Of a stretch of 17,356 nt of DNA, positions 1 through 7,439 are shown one piece after another. The stretch comes from Coprococcus sp. (GTDB taxonomy: Bacteria; Bacillota; Clostridia; Lachnospirales; Lachnospiraceae). The notes beneath the pieces were generated by a model. That model made no database searches, was not told the origin of the DNA, and was given only the letters and a program-made list of their open reading frames with translations. The first letter of the stretch is position 1. Each line of letters starts with the position of its first letter. Position numbers and translations under genes: made by a program. The stretch is taken from NCBI GenBank assembly GCA_016297325.1, contig JAEDGW010000055.1, positions 1 through 17,356 of the forward strand, given 5' to 3'.

Positions 1-11
1 GGAGGAAGCAA

Positions 12-845
12 ATGTACAAGAAGTGTGGATGGCAAATGATAGGCAGAAAGCTGTGTAGTCTGACGGTGGTATGTTCCATGATGTGTGTGCTCTCAGGCTG
101 TGGCATGTTCAGGCTGGAGAAGAAAAATGTCGAACCTAAAACAGAGAGCATTTCTGCGGAGAAAGCTGAAGTGGAGACAGAGGTTGATACTGAATCAGAG
201 ACAGAAGCCGTGTCAGAGACGGCAACGGAAGCAGAATCAGAATCAGAAACTGCTGAACCCCAAAAGCCGAAACTTCCAAAAGAGCTCCGGGAGTTGGAGA
301 GCGGCGGTGTACGCTTCCTGACAGACAGAGACTGGAAAGAGATATATCTGAACGAGTGGACAGATGAGCTGATGGAGCCGTATTCAGATATACAAGGGAC
401 ATTGTATGATGTGGATGGGAACGGAATTCCCGAGTTGTTCATAGCATATTCAACTGGTGCAATGGAGAGAGGATTGTCTGTGTATACATGCTGTAATGCA
501 GAGATGATACAGCTTGGCAGCTTTGGCGGAACTGCTTTTCAGATCTGTGCAGGTAATGGCTATCTGCTTACAAAGGGAAATAAGATGTTGATGCCGAGTG
601 ATCTACATATTGAGATAAGCAAAGTGTCTTACGGATCCATACAGACTCTTGTCAGCGAGACTTACAGTCCGGAAGAGGCATATAGCGGTGAAGCCGAGAG
701 CGTATTTGCTGAGTATGGTGCTAAACTTATAAGACCTTTAAGAGAAGATGCTTACTGGCATATAGATACATCTGGAGATTATATAGACGTCTGGTCTCTA
801 TTTGAGTCCGGGCCAGAGCTGAAGCAGATGATAGAAAACTATTGA
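12..845 (+). CDS. Small surface lipoprotein with acidic linker and DxDGxGIPEL domain
   Basis: Predicted exported lipoprotein of 277 aa, anchored to the outer face of the membrane. The N-terminus has basic residues, a hydrophobic stretch (about 14-28) and a lipobox L-S-G-C with the lipidated cysteine at 30. Residues about 38-90 form a low-complexity Glu/Thr/Ser-rich linker that probably spans the wall. The C-terminal domain (about 95-277) carries D-V-D-G-N-G-I-P-E-L at 133-142, an Asp-rich calcium-loop-like motif also found in the next gene. The ATG at 12 is chosen because GGAGG sits 6 nt upstream at the very window edge; an ATG at 36 (residue 9) would give a more usual lipoprotein signal length but lacks a clear ribosome site. 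No enzymatic motif is visible. Exported lipoprotein is well supported; the function is unknown. Confidence 0.8.
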   Translation: MYKKCGWQMIGRKLCSLTVVCSMMCVLSGCGMFRLEKKNVEPKTESISAEKAEVETEVDTESETEAVSETATEAESESETAEPQKPKLPKELRELESGGVRFLTDRDWKEIYLNEWTDELMEPYSDIQGTLYDVDGNGIPELFIAYSTGAMERGLSVYTCCNAEMIQLGSFGGTAFQICAGNGYLLTKGNKMLMPSDLHIEISKVSYGSIQTLVSETYSPEEAYSGEAESVFAEYGAKLIRPLREDAYWHIDTSGDYIDVWSLFESGPELKQMIENY

Positions 846-868
846 GATGTGAGTAATTTATGACAAAC

Positions 869-894
869 TGCCGCCGACCTTAAAATCGGCGGCA
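869..894 (+). other. GC-rich hairpin after the first lipoprotein gene
   Basis: A 9-bp perfect stem (869-877 with 886-894, core GCCGCCGA/TCGGCGGC) with an 8-nt loop begins 24 nt after the stop codon at 845. It could be a transcription terminator, but the bases after it (AATATTAAAATA) are not a clean T-run, so termination would be weak or conditional. Its right arm is repeated downstream (see 931-945), which allows a competing pairing. Confidence 0.55.
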
Positions 895-919
895 ATATTA
901 AAATATGGGAAGCCCGAAG

Positions 920-953
920 GTCAGTCGTTGACGGCGGCAACATTACGGCTGAC
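920..953 (+). promoter_or_regulatory. Second leader hairpin ahead of the TTG-start lipoprotein gene
   Basis: GTCAGTCGT at 920-928 pairs with ACGGCTGAC at 945-953, a 9-bp stem with one G-T wobble, ending 7 nt before the AGGAGG at 961-966. Its loop contains CGGCGGCA (932-939), which can instead pair with TGCCGCCG at 869-876 of the upstream hairpin. The two states exclude each other, so this 85-nt stretch could act as an attenuator-like switch or modulate access to the ribosome site. No T-run follows. This is a structural reading by eye; no known riboswitch class is recognised. Confidence 0.4.
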
Positions 954-975
954 GTAGTAGAGGAGGAAGTGAAAA

Positions 976-3876
976 TTGAGAAAGAGGATTGTGGCATTCA
1001 TGATGGCCGGAGTTATGGCTCTTGGTCTTTCGGGATGCGGTAGTGTATTAAAGACGGAAGATAAGATAAGCTCCAATTCGGTAGATATGGACATGATATC
1101 AAAGTTTTATGACCAATTCTATGAAGAACATACTGGAGATGTAGAACACTTTGTAGATATAGATATTGATAGTGATGAAGAAAAAACTATAAGTATAGAC
1201 ACCGCTCCTTATCTGGATTGCAGTGCTAACATGGAGTATTGCGATGGACAATGGATTATGACTATTGCAGATTTTCTTGGATACGCAAAGTCAGATTATG
1301 GAGATGTTGTTCCAAAGTATGATATTTATTTTTATAAATGCGGAGCAACTGTCGAGAAGCTGGCGGTCAAAAAAAATGTCAGATGCAACTGCCTGGTAGA
1401 GATGTATCTGGATAATAAATTGTATATAACAGATAAGAGTATTCAGGGATTTGGTGAATATTATGATGAAGATAATGAGGATTTAGATAATGTCACGACA
1501 TTTTATGTTTCATTAGATGATGGAGCATGTGTAGATGATAAATTTGAAAATATCTTTAATAATTCCAAAGATGAAGAAAATATATTCACCGTAGATTACG
1601 TAATAAATAAAAGATTTGAAGAAATAGATATGCCAAATGTGGAGGATAACCTTTGTGGTGACAAATTTACCGGATGGCTTGAAACTATGGCAGAAAGTGA
1701 CATAAAAAATCAAGTGGATGTAGCTATCTCGAAAGCATATTATAAGGCGGACAATCATTTGATTGCATCATATATGGATGAAGCGTATGAGCTCTTGAAG
1801 AAAAAACTCGGACGTGAGCCAGATGACAAATATTATGACATTATGTTTTTTAAGATGCAGGAGATAGAAATATATGTAAATGATGTGGAATACGCATACG
1901 TAGATGAAAAGCTATCACTTTATCCAGCGGATATATGGGATTATTATGATGAAAAATATGTTATGGGTGATGAGACAGTCCGTGAAAAGTATGATGACGA
2001 CTCATTGAAAGGAAATAGCTGGGTCTTGAAATATCTTTGCAGGTATATTGGAGACTATGCCCAGAATATACGCCAGTTTGATAAGACTATAGTATTAAAG
2101 AGCACTCCAGAGGATGAAAGTCAGATAAAGTCCGAAATTGCAGGTATACCTGTTACGGGGTATTCATTAAAGTCAGAACAATATTATAATAAGTGGTCTG
2201 ATCTGAAGGATTCGGAAGAATGTATGGATATTATATGGGGTATATTTACGAAGTATTCTAAAAATATATGGCAGAGTTCATATGAGGACAAAATTGTTAC
2301 GGGTACTGAGCTTGAGAAAGACCACACGGGAATAAATGAGTATTTGAAGTTGATGGAAAACTTAAGAGGATATGTAATAAACAATGATGCGGATTACCGT
2401 GATCTATTAGACACTTATACATTGGAAGACGGTAATTTAAGCTGGGATATAGTGGAATTGAATGGAATTATTGAAGAAAGTAGTACAGACACGGAAAAAT
2501 ATCCTGGTTACACCCTTTTGGGTACATCGTATTGTGATTATGGTATTAAAAAATCTTCAGATGGGAAAGCTATAATTTATTTAATTATGGATTCCGCTGA
2601 TGATCCGATTGAGTTATTTCCATCAATGCCAGGCTATGGAGTATGTATGCCTATAGATGTTTCTGCAATGAATGCGGAGGGCAGCTCAAAGGGTAAAAAG
2701 GATTCGGTTACAAAGGAAGTGACTACAGAAAGTCATAATAAGACAGAGACCGAGGCCACCACCGAAGTCACCACCGGGGAACTCATGGACAACAACATAG
2801 GAAGCGGCGGCAGCGCAAGCGCAACTGAATATGTGACAACCAATGGCAACAAGTTCACTGTCCCTGACGGATTCATGGTCACATATGGTGTCCAGGGTGG
2901 CTCATGGTTCCAGCTTAAAAACGAGTCTCTTGATATGAGCATAGAAGTGAGAGAGTACACTCAGGATGTGTCAGATTATATGCAATATAGGCCAGGAGGC
3001 GTTAATTCCACTGACAATGTAGAATCGGTTTATACTGACAGCGGTGATGAATACTCTGTGGACAGCGGATATCATGGCGACAATCATGAGCGGGTGTACT
3101 ACGACAAGGTGGTGCTTCAGAGCCGTGATAAGACCTCAAGGCTTGGAATATTTATCGACTACAGCACAAAGGACAAGTCCAAATGTGATGAGATAGTCAC
3201 GTCATTCCTTGATGACTTCCAGTACATAGATTCAGATAGAGATGCAAATGATATATCTACGGATATAAGCAGCGTCAAAGAGGCCTGGAAGAAAGCATAT
3301 ATAAATGAGATGTACAGTGTGGGAAAATCAAAAGATGATCCCACTATGGGAACCACAGGTTGTCTGTATGATATAGACGGTGATGGGATTCCTGAGTTGA
3401 TGACCGGCTATTACACGTCAGCATCAACGGGGCCTATGGAAGTCCATACATATACATACAAGAACGGCAAGCTGATAAAAATGGATTCTATTATAGGTGC
3501 GTTTGAAAGTGTATATACCTACAATGGATATGTGGTCCAGCAGACTACAAATGCTTCTGTAGGAATGGGCTGTGGTCTGCGCATATACTCATTTACAGGG
3601 GAGTCGCTTGATAAGCTGATGGATGTAAAGCTTGACTATGAACTGGATTCGGATGGAAATCCCAAGGTGATAAGCAATATGGGCAGTGTGAGCTATGCGG
3701 ATGTGGAGGCATTGCTTGACAAATGCAGCACCAGCCTGACAAAAGAGAACTTTGGAACAGGTGATTCGGATCAGGCTTACTCATATTATCTCGACACGGA
3801 ACATGGTCTTAAAAAAGTTACCGCAGATTATTTGGATGGACGAGAGGCGATAATCCGAGCCGTAGAGGAATATTAA
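976..3876 (+). CDS. Large multidomain lipoprotein (966 aa), TTG start
   Basis: Predicted lipoprotein on the outer membrane face. The signal peptide ends in lipobox L-S-G-C with Cys at 21. A TTG start is chosen because AGGAGG at 961-966 lies 9 nt upstream and translation gives a compact basic-hydrophobic signal; ATG codons at residues 9 and 10 would remove the basic residues. Residues about 25-570 form a Tyr/Asp/Lys-rich N-terminal region with no family I recognise. A Thr/Ser/Glu linker (about 575-615) follows, then a beta-rich region (about 617-750), then a C-terminal domain (about 765-966) with D-I-D-G-D-G-I-P-E-L at 799-808. That last domain resembles the C-terminus of the preceding lipoprotein in motif and in the W-K-x-x-Y-x-N-E segment before it. 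The DNA coding for the N-terminal region is much more AT-rich than the rest, suggesting fusion. Function unknown; possibly a substrate-binding or surface-interaction protein. Confidence 0.82.
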   Translation: MRKRIVAFMMAGVMALGLSGCGSVLKTEDKISSNSVDMDMISKFYDQFYEEHTGDVEHFVDIDIDSDEEKTISIDTAPYLDCSANMEYCDGQWIMTIADFLGYAKSDYGDVVPKYDIYFYKCGATVEKLAVKKNVRCNCLVEMYLDNKLYITDKSIQGFGEYYDEDNEDLDNVTTFYVSLDDGACVDDKFENIFNNSKDEENIFTVDYVINKRFEEIDMPNVEDNLCGDKFTGWLETMAESDIKNQVDVAISKAYYKADNHLIASYMDEAYELLKKKLGREPDDKYYDIMFFKMQEIEIYVNDVEYAYVDEKLSLYPADIWDYYDEKYVMGDETVREKYDDDSLKGNSWVLKYLCRYIGDYAQNIRQFDKTIVLKSTPEDESQIKSEIAGIPVTGYSLKSEQYYNKWSDLKDSEECMDIIWGIFTKYSKNIWQSSYEDKIVTGTELEKDHTGINEYLKLMENLRGYVINNDADYRDLLDTYTLEDGNLSWDIVELNGIIEESSTDTEKYPGYTLLGTSYCDYGIKKSSDGKAIIYLIMDSADDPIELFPSMPGYGVCMPIDVSAMNAEGSSKGKKDSVTKEVTTESHNKTETEATTEVTTGELMDNNIGSGGSASATEYVTTNGNKFTVPDGFMVTYGVQGGSWFQLKNESLDMSIEVREYTQDVSDYMQYRPGGVNSTDNVESVYTDSGDEYSVDSGYHGDNHERVYYDKVVLQSRDKTSRLGIFIDYSTKDKSKCDEIVTSFLDDFQYIDSDRDANDISTDISSVKEAWKKAYINEMYSVGKSKDDPTMGTTGCLYDIDGDGIPELMTGYYTSASTGPMEVHTYTYKNGKLIKMDSIIGAFESVYTYNGYVVQQTTNASVGMGCGLRIYSFTGESLDKLMDVKLDYELDSDGNPKVISNMGSVSYADVEALLDKCSTSLTKENFGTGDSDQAYSYYLDTEHGLKKVTADYLDGREAIIRAVEEY

Positions 3877-3932
3877 GGCGAGTTGCAGTAAAATAAAAAT
3901 TGCACAAAATTTTCATAATAAAATAAAAAATA

Positions 3933-3960
3933 TTGACAAAACATGCTGATATATTATTCT
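3933..3960 (+). promoter_or_regulatory. Sigma-A-like promoter of the envelope operon
   Basis: A perfect -35 box TTGACA at 3933-3938, a 16-nt spacer and a -10-like TATTCT at 3955-3960 lie in an AT-rich gap after the large lipoprotein gene. Transcription would begin near 3967, leaving a leader of about 125 nt before the ATG at 4093. The spacer and -10 are covered by the left arm of a long inverted repeat (3943-3958), so a regulator bound there could block the promoter. Confidence 0.6.
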
Positions 3961-4005
3961 TAGAAAGGAAACGTATTTCCGGGATACAAAATAGTATATC
4001 AGCAT
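3943..4005. repeat. Long interrupted inverted repeat over the promoter and start of the leader
   Basis: Bases 3943-3958 are complementary to 3990-4005 over 16 positions (11 perfect outer pairs, one G-T wobble, four more pairs). The 31-nt interval contains a smaller hairpin, GGAAA (3967-3971) with TTTCC (3976-3980) around CGTA. The left arm overlaps the promoter and the right arm lies in the leader. It may be a two-half-site operator acting by looping, or an RNA structure if transcription enters from upstream. Confidence 0.6.
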
Positions 4006-4025
4006 TTAATAAAATCTGGTAGATC

Positions 4026-4068
4026 ACATCGGTTCCCCGGACAAACACGACTTTAAAAGGGCTGATGT
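4026..4068 (+). promoter_or_regulatory. Leader hairpin upstream of the transglutaminase-like gene
   Basis: ACATCGGTTC (4026-4035) can pair with GGGCTGATGT (4059-4068), a 10-bp stem with three G-T wobbles, ending 10 nt before the AGGAGGG ribosome site at 4079-4085. It could influence translation initiation or mRNA stability. I do not recognise it as a known riboswitch, and pairing by eye over this distance is only suggestive. Confidence 0.3.
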
Positions 4069-4092
4069 AGAACATATGAGGAGGGAATATAT

Positions 4093-5973
4093 ATGAGAGA
4101 GTCGGGAAACAAAAAGATAAGATTGCTGGCATTGATATTGGCATTTGCGGTCACATTTACAACGATCCTGCCTTCTGGCCTTACGGTAAAAGCGGCAGAT
4201 GATTCTTATGGAACTGCAGCTGCAGTGGCAACTCAGGGAGATGCAGATGGACTCTACAGGAAAAGTGATGGTTATTACTATTATTATAAGAATGGTGAGA
4301 TCGTCACAAGCACAGGCTGGGTTACAGTCACAAAGAAACTGACAGTAAAGCTGGACAACAAGCACAGAGTACAGTTCAAAGTGGCAAAGAGCGGCACCAG
4401 AACATATATCAGTCAGTACGATGCGGATCAGAAGAAGTTTGCTGCATATGAGAAGAAGTCAGTTGTGATGGCTGACAAGAAACTCCACTACGCAGGAGTG
4501 AAAGGCCTGATCGCAACAAAATCAGGAAATGTCAGCGATGGCAAGGGCACAACCTATATCCTTGGAGCTGGCGGAATCGTGACAGCCAGATTTGTAAAAA
4601 AGGGCGAGATCAGAAGATATTATACATATTCAGCAAATAAGTGGCAGATGAAGAAGGACGCTTACATAACAGTAAACGGCGTGACATATTACTTCAATGC
4701 GAAGAACGGTGCTGCTACAATGATGTACAACAAGGGCACAAGTCAGCTTTACAAGTTCCGCACATCAAAGATGGCGCTTGTGAAGAACGGCATATCTACA
4801 ATTCAGGGTAATATCATATATTTTTTCAACAGAAAAGGACAGAAGGTTACAAAGGCCGGCTGGTATGGCGCTGCGTCAGGAACAAAGGTGTATGTGAACA
4901 GCAAGGGATATGTGACAACCAAGATGCCTGCAAGCGGCAAGTCGAGAAGATACTATGTATATAGCTACAGCAAGAAGAAGTGGGTGGCAAAGACAAATGC
5001 GTGGATTAAGGTAGGCGGAGTTGATTACTATTTTGCAAGCCATGGCATCGCTGTATATATGTACAATACAGCAAGCGGAAAGTTCGTGTCATACAAGAAT
5101 GGCAAGTGGAATCTTGTGAAGAATACTACATGCAAGCTCAGAGATGGCAGAATATATCTGTGCAACGCCAAGTCAGTGATCGTGAAGAAGTCAGGCTGGT
5201 ATTCAGTAAACAGCACAGATCAGGTGTATGTGGGCAGCAAGGGATATGTGACGATGAAGTTCTCCACAAAGTCAGGCAAGCTCACAAAGTACAACTACAG
5301 CAAGAAGAAGTGGGAAGTTGTAAAGGTTACATCATACAAGATAGGTTCAAAGGTTTATTACTTCGATTCCAAGGGAGTGATGGCAAAGAACAAGATAGTT
5401 GGAAATGACAAAACAGGATATTTCTACGTGGATGAGACAGGATGCAAGTCTACATCAACAGAGATCCAGATGGCAGTTGATTTTGTAAGACAGCACACAG
5501 ATGACAGCATGACAAATGAAGAGAAGCTTTATGCATGTTTTGTATATCTGTCAAGAAATTATCCATATCTGAGAGACTATGTAGTTCCAACAGATGCGTC
5601 AAGATTCACATACTATTGTATAGATATGCTTACAAACAATCATGGAAACTGCTACAGATGTGCTGCAACATTTGCAACTGTGGCAACAGTTCTCGGATAT
5701 GAGGCAAGAGTAACCTGCGGAAAGGTTACAAATCTTCAGGGCGATGGATTCACTATCCATGGCTGGACAGAGCTCTGGAGACCTGAGGACAATGAGTGGG
5801 TAGTATATGATGTCAGTATGCAGAGAAACTGGCCGGCAAGAGATTACTACCATGTTCTCATGAAGGATTACTATCCAACACACCGCGTGATAGGACCAAG
5901 AGCGCGACTTACCGTAAAAAATGGAAGGGCAGTATGGAGATGGTTAAAAGACTCCGAGCTTGGTGATCATTAG
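4093..5973 (+). CDS. Exported wall-binding-repeat protein with C-terminal transglutaminase-like domain
   Basis: A 626-aa exported protein. The signal peptide has KK-I-R, a hydrophobic core at about 9-30 and probable cleavage after Ala34. Residues about 55-440 are Tyr/Gly/Lys/Trp-rich with recurring Y-Y-F-N/D and G-W-Y-type segments, like glucan/choline-binding wall repeats. Units starting near residues 154, 264 and 377 recur about every 110 residues. Residues about 455-626 form a transglutaminase/protease-like domain with the expected triad order: Cys520 in G-N-C-Y-R-C, His556 in I-H-G-W-T-E, and Asp573 in V-Y-D-V-S. It probably acts outside the cell on peptides or proteins in the wall; whether it crosslinks or cleaves cannot be told. 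AGGAGGG lies 7 nt before the ATG. Its TAG stop shares a G with the GTG start of the MBOAT gene, so the two are translationally coupled. Confidence 0.85.
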   Translation: MRESGNKKIRLLALILAFAVTFTTILPSGLTVKAADDSYGTAAAVATQGDADGLYRKSDGYYYYYKNGEIVTSTGWVTVTKKLTVKLDNKHRVQFKVAKSGTRTYISQYDADQKKFAAYEKKSVVMADKKLHYAGVKGLIATKSGNVSDGKGTTYILGAGGIVTARFVKKGEIRRYYTYSANKWQMKKDAYITVNGVTYYFNAKNGAATMMYNKGTSQLYKFRTSKMALVKNGISTIQGNIIYFFNRKGQKVTKAGWYGAASGTKVYVNSKGYVTTKMPASGKSRRYYVYSYSKKKWVAKTNAWIKVGGVDYYFASHGIAVYMYNTASGKFVSYKNGKWNLVKNTTCKLRDGRIYLCNAKSVIVKKSGWYSVNSTDQVYVGSKGYVTMKFSTKSGKLTKYNYSKKKWEVVKVTSYKIGSKVYYFDSKGVMAKNKIVGNDKTGYFYVDETGCKSTSTEIQMAVDFVRQHTDDSMTNEEKLYACFVYLSRNYPYLRDYVVPTDASRFTYYCIDMLTNNHGNCYRCAATFATVATVLGYEARVTCGKVTNLQGDGFTIHGWTELWRPEDNEWVVYDVSMQRNWPARDYYHVLMKDYYPTHRVIGPRARLTVKNGRAVWRWLKDSELGDH

Positions 5974-7403
5974 TGGTATTTAGTTCACTTGAATTTTTAT
6001 GTGTGTTTCTCCCTGTAGTCCTGGTGCTTTATTCTATAGTGCCATGGCTTCAGGTGAAGAACGCACTTCTGATAATAGCCAGTCTGCTGTTCTATGCATA
6101 TGGAGAACCTGTGTATGTTCTCCTTATGCTGGGCAGCGTACTGGTCAATTATGTTCTTGCCATGATCATTGGCAGATCAGAACAGAAACCGGTAGCGAAG
6201 AAGGCAGTTATGGTCCTGGATATAGTGGCAAACCTCGGTGTGCTCGCTGTATTCAAATATGCTGATTTCTTTATCGGAACGATCAACGATATATGTAAGA
6301 TAGATATTCCTCTGCCGCAGATAACACTGCCTATAGGAATATCATTCTTCACATTCCAGGCATTATCCTATGTAATAGATGTATACAGAGGGGATTGTGA
6401 GGCACAGAAGGATCCATTCAAGTTGCTTCTGTATATCTCATTTTTCCCACAGCTCATAGCCGGCCCTATCATCAAATATCATGATGTGTGCAAGGCTCTT
6501 TCCGACAGAAAGCAGACATTTGACGACACTGCCCTCGGTATCAGAAGATTTATCTTCGGCCTTGGCAAGAAGGTCCTCATTGCAAATGCGGCTGGAAAGG
6601 TAGCAGATATATTATTTACATCGGATATGTCCGACATAAATGTTATCAGCGCATGGATAGCGGCTATCGCATACATGCTCCAGATATATTTTGATTTCAG
6701 CGGTTACAGTGATATGGCCATAGGACTCGGAAGAGTGTTAGGATTCCATTTTGCTGAGAACTTTGACCATCCTTATGGCTCTCTCAGCATCAAGGAATTC
6801 TGGAGAAGATGGCACATATCCCTGTCTACATGGTTCAAAGAGTACCTTTACATTCCTCTTGGGGGAAACAGAAAGGGCAAGGCCAGAACCAGTATCAACA
6901 AGATAATCGTGTTCTTTACCACAGGTCTCTGGCACGGTGCAAATTGGACATTTGTAGTGTGGGGACTGTATCACGGATTCTTCCTGTTGCTTGAGGACTG
7001 CATTCCTAAGCTCAAGAAGCTTCCAAAGGTTCTGGGACACATATACTGCGTGATCGTCGTGTGCATAGGATTTGTTATATTCAGGGCGGACGATATGGGA
7101 CAGGCTTGTACCATGATAGGAAGAATGTTCGCAGGAACAAATTTCTCTGCACAGGCTGTGAGTATCATATGGCAGGTGCTTACACCGTACAGCATAGTTA
7201 TGCTGATCCTTGGAATCCTGCTTGCAGCACCTGTTCCGATGCTGTATGAGAAACTCAAGGCTTCCGGAAAGATTGAGAAGAGCGAGAAGAGTAGAGCCGT
7301 CATCTCGGCTGCATCTTATGTTGTTTCAATCGCACTCCTTGGCTGGTGTATGCTGAGACTTTCAGGAAACACATACAACCCATTTATTTACTTTAGATTC
7401 TAA
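5973..7403 (+). CDS. MBOAT family membrane-bound O-acyltransferase (AlgI/DltB-like)
   Basis: A 476-aa polytopic membrane protein that by family passes acyl (usually acetyl) groups across the membrane to an extracellular polysaccharide or wall polymer. The start M-V-F-S-S-L-E-F-L is typical of AlgI-like proteins. Two conserved histidines expected in the acyl-transfer channel are visible: His281 in R-R-W-H-I-S-L and His321 in G-L-W-H-G-A-N-W. The G-P-I segment (164-166) and Y-F-D-F-S-G-Y-S-D-M-A (239-249) are further family hallmarks. About ten or eleven hydrophobic segments fill the rest, and length is normal. The start is GTG at 5973, overlapping the upstream TAG by one base, with no strong ribosome site of its own, so coupling to the upstream gene is likely. 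The DHHW gene 36 nt downstream is its usual partner. The polymer acetylated is not known. Confidence 0.93.
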   Translation: MVFSSLEFLCVFLPVVLVLYSIVPWLQVKNALLIIASLLFYAYGEPVYVLLMLGSVLVNYVLAMIIGRSEQKPVAKKAVMVLDIVANLGVLAVFKYADFFIGTINDICKIDIPLPQITLPIGISFFTFQALSYVIDVYRGDCEAQKDPFKLLLYISFFPQLIAGPIIKYHDVCKALSDRKQTFDDTALGIRRFIFGLGKKVLIANAAGKVADILFTSDMSDINVISAWIAAIAYMLQIYFDFSGYSDMAIGLGRVLGFHFAENFDHPYGSLSIKEFWRRWHISLSTWFKEYLYIPLGGNRKGKARTSINKIIVFFTTGLWHGANWTFVVWGLYHGFFLLLEDCIPKLKKLPKVLGHIYCVIVVCIGFVIFRADDMGQACTMIGRMFAGTNFSAQAVSIIWQVLTPYSIVMLILGILLAAPVPMLYEKLKASGKIEKSEKSRAVISAASYVVSIALLGWCMLRLSGNTYNPFIYFRF

Positions 7404-7439
7404 TGCCCGTGGGCGTTTATCACAGAATAGGAGATTGCG

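Noticed and set aside
3877..3932. Possible terminator after the large lipoprotein gene
   Set aside because: Only AT-rich sequence with weak pairing (ATTTT/AAAAT) is present; no GC stem followed by a T-run.
4024..4365. - strand open frame of 113 codons overlapping the promoter/leader region
   Set aside because: It is Cys-rich, low-quality sequence running opposite the signal peptide of a clear + strand gene; no start signal.
7404..7439. Small GCCC-GT-GGGC palindrome between the MBOAT and DHHW genes
   Set aside because: A 4-bp stem with a 2-nt loop is too small for a terminator, and the two genes are functional partners in one operon.
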